A stretch of DNA of 64,000 nucleotides, taken from assembly GCA_028285585.1 (NCBI GenBank), contig JANQOU010000004.1, positions 36,767 to 100,766 of the forward strand, written 5' to 3'. Made by a program: the position numbers and the translations under genes. The stretch is from Acidimicrobiia bacterium (GTDB lineage: Bacteria > Actinomycetota > Acidimicrobiia > Spongiisociales > ZC4RG35). The notes under the pieces are model-generated. The model was not told where the DNA came from. It was given only the letters and a program-made list of their open reading frames with translations, and did not search any database. Below are positions 49,913-57,880 of the stretch, piece after piece (positions within the stretch are counted from its first letter, which is position 1; the number at the start of each line of letters is the position of its first letter).

Positions 49913-50829
49913 CCAGGGTCGTCTTCATGGGGACTCCCGAGAGCGCCGTGCCGACGCTGCATGAGCTTGCCGACAGGTTCGACGTGGCTCTGGTCGTCAC
50001 TCAGCCTGATCGGCCGCGAGGCCGCTCGAGCAAGCCACAACCACCGCCTGTGAAGACCGCAGCAGCCGCTATGGGGATCGAAGTGTCGCAACCCGAGTCA
50101 AAGGCGGAGGTCTACGAGGCTCTGGCTGCAATAGGCCGTTTCGATCTTGGTGTGGTCACGGCGTACGGGCGCATCCTCCGGCCGGAAGTGTTGGCGGCTC
50201 CAGCACACGGCCTGTTGAACCTCCACTTCTCGCTGCTGCCCCGGTGGCGTGGAGCCGCTCCCGTGCAGAGAGCCCTCATGGCAGGAGACAAGATGACGGG
50301 GGTCACGATCATCAAGCTCGACGAAGGCCTCGACACAGGTCCGGTGCTCACGGCACAGGCAGTTGACATCCACCGGGGCGAGAACGCAGCGGAGCTGGAA
50401 GCTCGGTTGGCGGTGGTAGGGGGGCGGCTGCTGGCCTCCAGCGTTGAGCCGTATCTGCGTGGTGAGTTGAAGCCCGTGCCGCAGTCCGATGAGGGAGTCA
50501 CATATGCGTCCAAGATCGGCTCCGAGGAGAGAGTGGGGGAGCAAGCCGTCGACGCTGCGGCATTTGTGAACCTCGTCCGCGGCCTTGCCCCCACTCCGGC
50601 TGCAACTCTCGATCTCGATGGCGTGACACACAAGATCCTCTCCGCCGTGGTCTCGGAGGAGAGAATTGACAGCGGGCAGTGGAGATCCGTGGATGGGGCG
50701 CTCCTGGCTTCCGCCTGGGAGGGCACCGTCCGGATCGATCTGCTTCAGCCACCAGGCAAGAAAGTCCAGCAGGCGGCGGATTGGGTACGCGGTCGTCATG
50801 CCGTCTCAGGGGCCGTCGGAGCCACCTGA
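49909..50829 (+). CDS. fmt: Methionyl-tRNA formyltransferase
   Basis: Formylates initiator Met-tRNA. It is 306 residues from the ATG at 49909 (ATGA overlap with def); the frame is open further upstream but that is def in another frame. RVVFMGTPESAVPTL start, VVTAYGRILRPEVL, and the folate/catalytic motif HFSLLPRWRGAAPVQRALMAG with Asn/His neighbourhood NLHFS. The C-terminal tRNA-binding domain follows from about residue 205. Confidence 0.95.
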   Translation: MTRVVFMGTPESAVPTLHELADRFDVALVVTQPDRPRGRSSKPQPPPVKTAAAAMGIEVSQPESKAEVYEALAAIGRFDLGVVTAYGRILRPEVLAAPAHGLLNLHFSLLPRWRGAAPVQRALMAGDKMTGVTIIKLDEGLDTGPVLTAQAVDIHRGENAAELEARLAVVGGRLLASSVEPYLRGELKPVPQSDEGVTYASKIGSEERVGEQAVDAAAFVNLVRGLAPTPAATLDLDGVTHKILSAVVSEERIDSGQWRSVDGALLASAWEGTVRIDLLQPPGKKVQQAADWVRGRHAVSGAVGAT

Positions 50830-50858
50830 CGAATCCGGGGCCAATCTCGGCTTGGACG

Positions 50859-50864
50859 TACACT
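50859..50864 (+). promoter_or_regulatory. Candidate -10 element of the rpe-rib operon
   Basis: TACACT lies 7 bases before the GTG of rpe in the 42-base gap after fmt, a leaderless-type spacing. No FMN riboswitch can fit here. Confidence 0.4.
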
Positions 50865-50871
50865 CGGACCG

Positions 50872-51534
50872 GTGAGCGACATCAAGATCGCACCCTCGTT
50901 GCTGGCTGCCGACTTCTCGAAGCTGGAAGAGGAGGTGGCGCGAATCGAAGACCATGTCGATTGGCTCCATCTCGACGTGATGGACGGCCATTTCGTGCCC
51001 AACATCTCCTTCGGGATCCCCGTGATCGAGAGCTTGCGCCCGACGACATCGCTCTTCTTCGACTGTCACATCATGACCACCAACCCGGACGCATTTCTGC
51101 CTGAGCTGGCCGGCGCCGGAGCGAATCTGGTGACCATGCACATCGAGGCGGTGCCCGACCCGACCGGGGCGGCGGCAGCGGCGCGTGTCAACGAGCTCGG
51201 GTTTGGCCTCGTGATCAACCCTTTGACGCCGTTTGATGCAGTGAGCCCGTATGTCGAGCTTTGCGACGTGGTCGTTGTCATGTCGGTGGAGCCGGGGTTC
51301 GGAGGCCAGGCCTTCATGCCCGAAGTGTTGCCCAAAGTGGAATCGGCCAGAGAATGGGTTGAGGACCGGGGTTTGACGACCGATATTCAGATCGACGGAG
51401 GGATCACCCCCGAGAACGCAGGCATGGCCGCAGGGGCTGGCGCCACGGTGCTGGTAGCCGGGTCTGCCGTGTTCAGGGCTGAAGATCCCCAAACGGCTGT
51501 AGAGAAGATCAGAAGGGCAACTGCAACGACATGA
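50872..51534 (+). CDS. rpe: Ribulose-phosphate 3-epimerase
   Basis: Interconverts ribulose 5-phosphate and xylulose 5-phosphate. It is 220 residues from a GTG. TIM-barrel marks: PSLLAADFSKLEEEV, WLHLDVMDGHFVPNISFG (metal His and catalytic Asp), CHIMTTNPD, VVVMSVEPGFGGQAFMPEVL and IQIDGGITPENA. Ribulose 5-phosphate is also the substrate of RibBA encoded downstream, so the operon groups enzymes that share this metabolite. The stop overlaps the next ATG (ATGA). Confidence 0.94.
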   Translation: MSDIKIAPSLLAADFSKLEEEVARIEDHVDWLHLDVMDGHFVPNISFGIPVIESLRPTTSLFFDCHIMTTNPDAFLPELAGAGANLVTMHIEAVPDPTGAAAAARVNELGFGLVINPLTPFDAVSPYVELCDVVVVMSVEPGFGGQAFMPEVLPKVESAREWVEDRGLTTDIQIDGGITPENAGMAAGAGATVLVAGSAVFRAEDPQTAVEKIRRATATT

Positions 51535-52460
51535 GCGAACGCGTCCTCGTAGCGGACGACGATCCAGACATCCTCAACGTTGTCAAGATCAACTTCGACC
51601 TTGACGGCTTCGATGTGGATACGGCGGTGGATGGCGAAGATGCCTTGCAGAAGGCGACCGCCAACCCGCCGCAGGTCATCGTTCTCGACATCATGATGCC
51701 GCGCATGGACGGGTTGACCGCACTGCACCGGCTTCGCAGCCAGGCGGCGACCGCAAACATCCCGATCATCATGCTGACCGCCCGCGGCCTTCCCGAGGAC
51801 CGTGTTCGAGGCCTCGAGCTGGGAGCCGATGACTACATAACCAAGCCGTTCGAGATCACCGAGCTTGCCGCACGGGTTCGAGCAGTCCTGAGACGCACCC
51901 AAGCTGCTCGGGACCTCTCGCCTCTCACCGGTCTGCCAGGAAACTTCAAGATCACCGCCGAGATCGAGGAGAGCATCAGCAACGGCACGGACTTTGCCCT
52001 GGTCCATGGTGACCTGGACAACTTCAAGGCTTTCAACGACCACTACGGATTCATGCGGGGCGACGAAGTGATCCGTTTCTGCGCATCCTGCCTGAGCGAT
52101 GCTGCGGAGAGTCTCGGCATAGAGCAGGCTTTCGTTGGCCACATCGGTGGTGACGACTTCGTTGCCATCATCCCGCCTGAGATGGCGGAGTCGTATGCCA
52201 AGGAAGTCATCGAACGTTTCGACGACGGGATCCTCGACCTCTACGACACCGCTGATGCCCTGCGCGGGTACATCGAGGTGATCGACCGCAGAGGCGAGCG
52301 CTATGCGTTCCCTGTTGTTTCTCTCTCACTCGGAGTAGCGTCCACCGACGTGCGTGAGATCGGCACACAGTGGGAGGCGTCGGCGATTGCGGTCGAGATG
52401 AAAGAGTTTGCCAAGAAGCAGCCGGGCTCGACTTACCGCATAGATCGCCGAACGGCGTAG
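51531..52460 (+). CDS. Response regulator with receiver and GGDEF-like domains
   Basis: A 309-residue regulator. The receiver domain (1-122) is complete: acidic pocket D9-D11, phosphoacceptor D53, T83 and K105. The GGDEF domain (about 130-305) has SPLTGLPGN, then GDLDNFKAFNDHYGFMRGDEVIRF and the signature as GGDDF (206-210). The fourth position is Asp instead of Glu, so diguanylate cyclase activity is uncertain; no inhibitory RxxD is visible five residues upstream. It is embedded in the rpe-rib operon: its ATG overlaps rpe and ribD starts at the base after its stop. Confidence 0.85.
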   Translation: MSERVLVADDDPDILNVVKINFDLDGFDVDTAVDGEDALQKATANPPQVIVLDIMMPRMDGLTALHRLRSQAATANIPIIMLTARGLPEDRVRGLELGADDYITKPFEITELAARVRAVLRRTQAARDLSPLTGLPGNFKITAEIEESISNGTDFALVHGDLDNFKAFNDHYGFMRGDEVIRFCASCLSDAAESLGIEQAFVGHIGGDDFVAIIPPEMAESYAKEVIERFDDGILDLYDTADALRGYIEVIDRRGERYAFPVVSLSLGVASTDVREIGTQWEASAIAVEMKEFAKKQPGSTYRIDRRTA

Positions 52461-53519
52461 GTGTCGTCCGAAGCCCGCTTCATGGAGCGGGCAATCGAGC
52501 TTGCCAAGGGCTCGCCGCCAACACACCCCAACCCTCGCGTCGGTGCCGTGATCGTCGACACCGCTGGGTCGATCGTCGGCGAGGGCCGGCATGACGGCCC
52601 GGGCACGGATCACGCCGAGGTGATGGCCCTCGATCAAGCCGGCGAAGCGGCGCGAGGTTCGACTTTGTTTGTCACCCTCGAGCCTTGCTCTCATCACGGC
52701 CGAACCCCGCCTTGCGTCGAAGCCGTTGTAGCAGCGGGGGTGAGAGCGGTTGTGGTCGCCACACTCGACCCCGATCACCGGGTAAGCGGTGAGGGAGCTC
52801 GTCGTCTCGCCGAGAGCGGGCTCGAAGTCAGCGTCGGCAACCATGAGGATGAGGCCCTCGCCTTGGATCGGGCCTATTTCCATCACCGCAGGACGGGAAT
52901 GCCGCTGGTCACTGTCAAGTGGGCGATGACTCTTGACGGGGCCGTGGCTGCTGCTGACGGGACATCGCAGTGGATCACCTCCGAGGAGACGAGAGCTGAG
53001 GCTCATGGGCTCAGAGCCGAAGTAGATGCCGTCGTTGTAGGTGCCGGAACGCTTCGGAGCGATGATCCTCGACTCGACGTTCGCCGAGATGGGTACGACG
53101 GCCCTCAACCTCGGCCCGTTGTCGTAGCCGGCAACTCTCAGATTCCGAGTGACTCGAAGCTGTGGTCACGAGACCCAGTTGTGGTGTCGACCGAAAAGCG
53201 TCCAATCCCATCCGGGGAGTTGCTCATAGTGGGAGGAGATGACGGCTGGCCCGACCCGGCAGGGACGTGTCGTGCCTTGGCTGACGTCGGGTTGCTTCAC
53301 ATGCTGCTCGAGGGCGGGCCGACGCTTGCCGGCTCCTGGTGGCGGGCGGGAGTGGTAGCAGAAGGTTTTGCCCACATCGGTGGCAAAGTCGGCGGGGGTG
53401 CCGGGCAGTCGCCGATGGCCGGAGTCTTCGCGACGATTGCCCAAGCCGAGCAGGTGGAATTCGTTTCGGTGCGTAACGTTGGAGATGACGTCGTCGTTGG
53501 GTTTAGGAAGAAGAGCTGA
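52461..53519 (+). CDS. ribD: Riboflavin biosynthesis deaminase/reductase RibD
   Basis: Bifunctional enzyme for steps two and three from GTP. It is 352 residues from a GTG. The deaminase half has the zinc ligands HAEVMALDQAG and PCSHHGRTPPC; the reductase half begins near VTVKWAMTLDGAVAAADGTSQW and includes LLEGGPTLAGSWW. The stop overlaps the ribE ATG (TGATG). Confidence 0.94.
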   Translation: MSSEARFMERAIELAKGSPPTHPNPRVGAVIVDTAGSIVGEGRHDGPGTDHAEVMALDQAGEAARGSTLFVTLEPCSHHGRTPPCVEAVVAAGVRAVVVATLDPDHRVSGEGARRLAESGLEVSVGNHEDEALALDRAYFHHRRTGMPLVTVKWAMTLDGAVAAADGTSQWITSEETRAEAHGLRAEVDAVVVGAGTLRSDDPRLDVRRDGYDGPQPRPVVVAGNSQIPSDSKLWSRDPVVVSTEKRPIPSGELLIVGGDDGWPDPAGTCRALADVGLLHMLLEGGPTLAGSWWRAGVVAEGFAHIGGKVGGGAGQSPMAGVFATIAQAEQVEFVSVRNVGDDVVVGFRKKS

Positions 53520-54109
53520 TGTTCACCGGGATAGTCGAGCAGATGGGGCAAGTGTCTGATGTGGCGGTCTTCGAAGGTCATCACACCTTCCGGCTGGAGG
53601 GTCGCGATGTGGCAGAGACCGAGATCGGCGCATCGATAGCGGTGAACGGTGTGTGCCTCACCGCGGTTGACGTGGTTGGCGATGTCATCACGGTGGATGT
53701 GATCCCTGAGACGCTGGAGCGCACCAACCTCGGAGCCCTTGGGCCCGGAGCTCCGGTCAACCTCGAACGGCCGATGGCCGCCAACGGTCGGTTCGACGGC
53801 CACATCGTGCAAGGTCACGTCGACGGCACAGGTGAGATCGAGTCGGTTGTCGATGGCGATGAAGGCACTGTCATGAGAGTCAGGCCTCCTCGAGATCTGC
53901 TGCCGTTCATCGTCGAGAAGGGCTCTATCACGGTCGACGGTGTCAGCCTGACCGTTGCAGGGCTGACTGAGACCTCGTTCGACGTTGCCCTCATCCCGCA
54001 CACCCTGGAGGTGACGACGCTCGGTTTGCGCAAGCCTGGCGATGTCGTAAACCTCGAGGTGGACGTGCTCGCCAAGTATGTGGAGAGATTGCTGGAGGCG
54101 CGAAAGTGA
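53519..54109 (+). CDS. ribE: Riboflavin synthase alpha chain
   Basis: Dismutates two 6,7-dimethyl-8-ribityllumazines to riboflavin. It is 196 residues built of two homologous lumazine-binding barrels. [11 protein letters not shown] starts the first, VNGVCLTAV and [14 protein letters not shown] mark its end and the start of the second, and [12 protein letters not shown] repeats the ligand motif. Overlaps ribD and ribBA (GTGA). Confidence 0.94.
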   Translation: MFTGIVEQMGQVSDVAVFEGHHTFRLEGRDVAETEIGASIAVNGVCLTAVDVVGDVITVDVIPETLERTNLGALGPGAPVNLERPMAANGRFDGHIVQGHVDGTGEIESVVDGDEGTVMRVRPPRDLLPFIVEKGSITVDGVSLTVAGLTETSFDVALIPHTLEVTTLGLRKPGDVVNLEVDVLAKYVERLLEARK

Positions 54110-55320
54110 GCTTTGCTCCGACAGACGAGATCGTCGCCGCCATTGCACGCGGTGACATGGTGATCATGGTCGACGATGAAGACCGTGAGAACGAGGGCGA
54201 TCTGATCCTCGCCGCCGATGCGGCGACGCCGGAGAAGCTCGGCTTCATGCTTCGCTACACGAGCGGAATAATCTGCCTGCCCATAGTCGGGGAGCGTTTG
54301 GACGAGCTCGACCTTCCGATGATGGTCAGCAAGAACACCGACGTCCGAAGGACGGCCTTCACGGTGTCCATCGATGCGGCGGAAGGCACCACCACCGGCA
54401 TCTCATCAGCTGACCGATGCCGAACCATCGAGGCCGTGCTCGACCCGGCCACGCAGCCGGACGACCTGGCACGACCCGGGCACATGTACCCGCTCAGATA
54501 TGAGCCTGGAGGGGTGCTGCGCCGCGCCGGCCACACCGAGGCCGCCGTTGACCTGTCCGAGCTGGCGGACCGCTACCCGGCCGGTGTCCTGGCTGAGATC
54601 ATGAATGACGACGGCTCGGTCGCCAAGCTCCCGGAGTTGGAGCGCTTCGCCGATGAGCACGGGCTGCTGATGGGCACGATCGCCGACCTCATCGCCTACC
54701 GCCGCCAACAGGAGAAACTCGTCGAGCGGGTGGTTGAGGCGCGTGTTCCGACCGATCATGGGACGTTCCGGGCGGTCGGCTTCAAGTCTCTCGTCGACAA
54801 CCGTCAGCACATGGCTCTGGTGATGGGTGAGATCGGAGACGGCGAAGACATGCTCACCCGGGTCCACTCGGAGTGTCTGACAGGTGATGTGTTTGGAAGC
54901 GTGAGATGTGACTGCGGTGATCAACTCGACTGGGCCATGGCCCGGATAGCCGAGGAAGGCCGGGGGGTGATCCTCTACATACGGGGGCATGAGGGCCGTG
55001 GCATCGGTTTGCTTCACAAACTGGCGGCGTACCAGCTCCAGGACGACGGGTTCGACACGGTCGACGCCAACATCATGATCGGCCAGCCGGTGGATGCCCG
55101 TGACTACGGGGTGGGATCACAGATTCTGTACGACCTCGGTGTCCGCTCGATGCGGCTGATGACCAACAACCCGACCAAAAGAGCCGGGATCGAGGGGTAC
55201 GGGCTTTCCATCGTCGACCGGGTGCCGATACCAACTCACCTCACTCCGGAGAACCGGAACTACCTGGAGTCCAAGGCCAATCGGCTTGGACACGATCTCG
55301 ACGTCGAGGCCGGTGCGTGA
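54106..55320 (+). CDS. ribBA: Bifunctional DHBP synthase / GTP cyclohydrolase II
   Basis: A 404-residue fusion. The N-terminal 3,4-dihydroxy-2-butanone 4-phosphate synthase has [16 protein letters not shown], the [16 protein letters not shown] loop and [12 protein letters not shown]. The C-terminal GTP cyclohydrolase II, from about residue 210, has [20 protein letters not shown] with three zinc cysteines, and [16 protein letters not shown]. It supplies both branches of riboflavin synthesis. Starts with GTG overlapping ribE; overlaps ribH at its end. Confidence 0.96.
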   Translation: MSFAPTDEIVAAIARGDMVIMVDDEDRENEGDLILAADAATPEKLGFMLRYTSGIICLPIVGERLDELDLPMMVSKNTDVRRTAFTVSIDAAEGTTTGISSADRCRTIEAVLDPATQPDDLARPGHMYPLRYEPGGVLRRAGHTEAAVDLSELADRYPAGVLAEIMNDDGSVAKLPELERFADEHGLLMGTIADLIAYRRQQEKLVERVVEARVPTDHGTFRAVGFKSLVDNRQHMALVMGEIGDGEDMLTRVHSECLTGDVFGSVRCDCGDQLDWAMARIAEEGRGVILYIRGHEGRGIGLLHKLAAYQLQDDGFDTVDANIMIGQPVDARDYGVGSQILYDLGVRSMRLMTNNPTKRAGIEGYGLSIVDRVPIPTHLTPENRNYLESKANRLGHDLDVEAGA

Positions 55321-55760
55321 CCACACCATCGGACACGCACATCGGCATCGCAGTCGCCACCTGGAATCAGACGATCACAGATCGTCTGCTCGAAGGTGCC
55401 AAGTCACGTTGTGACGAAGCTGGTATTGCCAATGTGACCATTCTTCGAGTACCGGGAGCACTCGAACTGCCTCTGGGGGCCCAGGCTCTGGCTCGTGCGG
55501 GTTGCGATGCCGTGGTGGCGATCGGGGTGGTGATCAAAGGAGAGACCGATCACTACGACATCGTGGTCAGAGAGTCGGCCTCAGGCATCTCGAGAGTCGC
55601 TCTTGACGAGGGCATACCTGTAGCCAATGCCATCCTCGCAGTTCATGACGTTTCTCTTGCCCTGGAACGTTCGGTGACCGGCGAGGCAAACAAGGGAATC
55701 GAGGCGGTGGATGCGGCTCTCGCCATGGTGAGCGCCATACAGGATCTCGACCTGTCTTGA
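55317..55760 (+). CDS. ribH: 6,7-dimethyl-8-ribityllumazine synthase
   Basis: Joins the two riboflavin precursors. It is 147 residues from a [19 protein letters not shown] with the aromatic Trp in place of the usual Phe, [29 protein letters not shown] with the catalytic His, and [13 protein letters not shown]. It ends the rpe-rib operon, 11 bases before the candidate infC promoter. Confidence 0.94.
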   Translation: MTTPSDTHIGIAVATWNQTITDRLLEGAKSRCDEAGIANVTILRVPGALELPLGAQALARAGCDAVVAIGVVIKGETDHYDIVVRESASGISRVALDEGIPVANAILAVHDVSLALERSVTGEANKGIEAVDAALAMVSAIQDLDLS

Positions 55761-55771
55761 CCATCTGGATC

Positions 55772-55799
55772 TTGGATGCCCTTGGCTGCCTGGTACCCT
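55772..55799 (+). promoter_or_regulatory. Candidate promoter of infC-rpmI-rplT
   Basis: TTGGAT (55772-55777) and TACCCT (55794-55799) are separated by 16 bases. Transcription would start near 55806 and give a leader of about 220 bases ahead of infC. Confidence 0.45.
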
Positions 55800-55805
55800 T
55801 TGGGG

Positions 55806-56024
55806 GACATCAAAGAGCAAGAGCGGAAGCTGCTGCTTCCCCACCCGGCCGCTGTCGAAACCGAGAGACCATTCTCGGATTCCTTTCAAGAGTGACTCGA
55901 GCCGAGGTCCGAATACCACCGAGACATTCGGTGATCTTTCAGTGCAGCAGGGTTTCGCCTGCTGCTTTTTGTTTGAAGCAACGACGCGGGACAGGGACCT
56001 GCGGCACCATCAGGAGGTAAAGGC
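55806..56024 (+). promoter_or_regulatory. Structured infC leader RNA (attenuator)
   Basis: The leader holds several exact stems: GGAAGC/GCTTCC (55825-55830 with 55835-55840), CCGAGA/TCTCGG (55861-55866 with 55873-55878), CACCGA/TCGGTG (55917-55922 with 55928-55933), and then a terminator-type hairpin at 55944-55965. The infC start and its AGGAGG (56012-56017) lie ~50 bases beyond the terminator. This arrangement resembles the L20-controlled attenuator of infC-rpmI-rplT operons in Firmicutes in logic; I could not match its sequence to that family. An antiterminator has not been identified by eye. Confidence 0.65.
55944..55974 (+). terminator. Intrinsic terminator inside the infC leader
   Basis: Perfect 8-base stem GCAGCAGG (55944-55951) with CCTGCTGC (55958-55965), loop GTTTCG, followed by TTTTTGTTT (55966-55974). 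It lies downstream of the candidate promoter and upstream of infC, so it is better read as an attenuator than as the end of the rib operon, though it could serve both. Confidence 0.82.
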
Positions 56025-56579
56025 ATCAGCGAACTGCGTGTGAACGGCGCCATCAGGGCCAAAGAGGTCAGGGTGGTCGCCCCAGACGGCGAGCAGATCG
56101 GAGTCAAGAAGATCAACGAGGCCCTGTGGCTGGCTGAGCAGCTGGACCTGGACCTCGTCGAAGTGGCACCCAACGCCAAGCCACCGGTCTGCCGGCTGAT
56201 GGACTACGGCCGATACAAGTATGAGCAGTCGGTCAAACAACGAGAGGCACGCAAGAAGCAGACACGCACAACGATCAAGGAGCTTCGGATGAGGGTCCGG
56301 ATCGGCGAGCACGACTTCGAGATCACCAGCCGCAAGGCACAGGAGTTTCTCGAGTCTCAGGACAAGGTGAAAGTCACGATCCGGTTCAGAGGGCGGGAGC
56401 GAGAGCGCCCGGAGTTCGGACGGGATCTCATGAGTCGCCTTGCTGAAGAAGTCGCCGAATACGGAACCATCGAGCAGGCCCCGAAGATTGAGGGCGGGTC
56501 GATGACGATGGTGCTGGCACCGGTGCGACGGTCCAAGTCGTCGCAGAGCGAAGACAACGAAGAGCAGCCAGACGAATAG
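56025..56579 (+). CDS. infC: Translation initiation factor IF-3 (ATC start)
   Basis: Binds 30S, discriminates the initiator tRNA and blocks premature 50S joining. It is 184 residues from an ATC at 56025, which has AGGAGG 7 bases upstream and begins ISELRVNGAIRAKEVRVV as IF-3 does. The next standard start, GTG at 56040, would be 22 bases from that site and remove five residues. Non-AUG infC starts are the basis of IF-3 autoregulation. N-domain and C-domain (TIKELRMRVRIGEHDFEI, KVTIRFRGRE) are complete, with an acidic C-terminal tail. Confidence 0.9.
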   Translation: MSELRVNGAIRAKEVRVVAPDGEQIGVKKINEALWLAEQLDLDLVEVAPNAKPPVCRLMDYGRYKYEQSVKQREARKKQTRTTIKELRMRVRIGEHDFEITSRKAQEFLESQDKVKVTIRFRGRERERPEFGRDLMSRLAEEVAEYGTIEQAPKIEGGSMTMVLAPVRRSKSSQSEDNEEQPDE

Positions 56580-56588
56580 GAGGCAGCT

Positions 56589-56783
56589 GTGCCCAAGATG
56601 AAGACACACAGTGGCGCCAAGAAGAGGATCAAAGTGACCGGCTCCGGCAAGTACATGCGCCGGCAGGCTGGACGCGGCCACCTCAGGCTCGCCAAGGGCA
56701 AGAGCACGTATCGCCGCCGGTCCGGCGAGGTCGAGATGGCGCCTGGCGACGCCAAAGTCATCAAGAAGCAGCTCGGACGCTGA
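56589..56783 (+). CDS. rpmI: 50S ribosomal protein L35
   Basis: A 64-residue basic protein starting at GTG 56589 with AGGAGGCAG upstream. PKMKTHSGAKKRIKVTGSGK and KKQLGR are the usual ends of L35. It is the second gene of the infC operon. Confidence 0.95.
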   Translation: MPKMKTHSGAKKRIKVTGSGKYMRRQAGRGHLRLAKGKSTYRRRSGEVEMAPGDAKVIKKQLGR

Positions 56784-56800
56784 TCCAGGAGGTCTGAAAC

Positions 56801-57151
56801 ATGGCACGTGTCAAGCGGGCGGTTCACGCCAAGAAGTCACACAAGAAAGTCCTGGACAGGGCGAAGGGCTACAAGGGAGCCCGCAGCCGGCGATACCGGA
56901 CAGCAAATGAGCAGGTCATGCATGCGATGCAGGACGCGTACCGCGACCGGCGCGCTCGCAAAGGCGAGTTCAGAAAGCTCTGGATCGCCCGCATCAACGC
57001 TGCCGCCCGGCAGAACGGGACCACCTACAGCCAGTTCATCGCCGGGCTGAAAGCGGCCGAAATCGAGGTGGATCGAAAGATGCTCGCCGAGATGGCGGTC
57101 AACGACCCTGGCGCCTTCGCTCAGCTCGTCGAGGTCTCGAAGCAGGGCTAG
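56801..57151 (+). CDS. rplT: 50S ribosomal protein L20
   Basis: A 116-residue rRNA-binding protein needed early in 50S assembly. [32 protein letters not shown] at its basic N-terminus is typical, as are [14 protein letters not shown] and the QLVE end. CAGGAGG precedes the ATG. In Firmicutes L20 represses its own operon through the leader RNA. Confidence 0.95.
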   Translation: MARVKRAVHAKKSHKKVLDRAKGYKGARSRRYRTANEQVMHAMQDAYRDRRARKGEFRKLWIARINAAARQNGTTYSQFIAGLKAAEIEVDRKMLAEMAVNDPGAFAQLVEVSKQG

Positions 57152-57171
57152 AGATCCAAGAAGTCGGAAAC

Positions 57172-57867
57172 ATGGAGCCGGTCCGCAATCACCGCAACCC
57201 TCTTGTGGTGGAGGCGGCCCGGCTTCATCGCGCCCGTGCCCGAAAGGAGCGAGACGAGACGCTGATTGAAGGCCCACACCTGCTCTCTGATGCTTTGGAG
57301 GCCGGGGTCGATGTGCGCCAGGTGTTCGCCGCCGACGATTCCACAGACAACGCGATCGTGGTCGATGACCGAGCCTTGCAGCGACTGGCCGGCACCGAGA
57401 GCCCGCGTGGGCCGGTGGCCGTCATCGGCATCCCGGAACCATCGTCGATCGATAGCCGGGACGTGCTGGTCTCGGTCGGAGTTTCCGACCCTGGGAACGT
57501 GGGGACGATGATCAGGACTGCCGCCTCGTTCGGCTGGGCATTCGGCTACACCGAAGGGACCGCCGATCCCTGGTCGCCAAAGGTGCTGCGTGCGGGAGCA
57601 GGCGGCCAATTCCAAACACCGATCGTGCCTATGCGTGACCTGCCGGCTCTACCCACGGTGGCAGCTGTGTCGCGAGATGGTTTATCCGTTGACTCTGTGC
57701 CGCCCGGCCAAATCGCTCTGTTGATCGGCGAAGAGGCGGCCGGTCTTCCGGATGAGCAGGTGGAGTCTGCCGACCACACGGTGACGGTGTCGACTCCGGG
57801 CCCGACCGAGAGCCTCAACGCAGCAGTCGCTGCCGGCATTCTCGTGTACGCCCTGTCGAGTCGATAA
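57172..57867 (+). CDS. SpoU/TrmH-family RNA 2'-O-methyltransferase
   Basis: SPOUT methyltransferase of 231 residues with an N-terminal L30e-like RNA-binding domain (HRARARKERDETLIEGPHLLSDALE) and a trefoil-knot domain: motif 1 SDPGNVGTMIRTAASFG, motif 2 LLIGEEAAGLPDEQV and motif 3 TESLNAAVAAGILVYAL. It modifies rRNA or tRNA ribose using SAM; the exact site is unknown. The rplT-SpoU-pheS-pheT order is common. Confidence 0.9.
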   Translation: MEPVRNHRNPLVVEAARLHRARARKERDETLIEGPHLLSDALEAGVDVRQVFAADDSTDNAIVVDDRALQRLAGTESPRGPVAVIGIPEPSSIDSRDVLVSVGVSDPGNVGTMIRTAASFGWAFGYTEGTADPWSPKVLRAGAGGQFQTPIVPMRDLPALPTVAAVSRDGLSVDSVPPGQIALLIGEEAAGLPDEQVESADHTVTVSTPGPTESLNAAVAAGILVYALSSR

Positions 57868-57870
57868 CCT
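57865..57870 (+). promoter_or_regulatory. Candidate -10 element of pheS-pheT
   Basis: TAACCT overlaps the stop of the methyltransferase gene and is 10 bases before the pheS ATG. Confidence 0.35.
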
Positions 57871-57880
57871 GCCGCCGACC

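Noticed and set aside
52440..52480. FMN riboswitch before ribD
   Set aside because: ribD starts one base after the preceding coding region, and the 42-base gap before rpe is also too small; no FMN-element sequence is present.
55944..55974. Terminator belonging only to the riboflavin operon
   Set aside because: It lies about 185 bases beyond ribH and after a plausible infC promoter, directly before the infC ribosome-binding site, which fits an attenuator better. It may still stop read-through from ribH.
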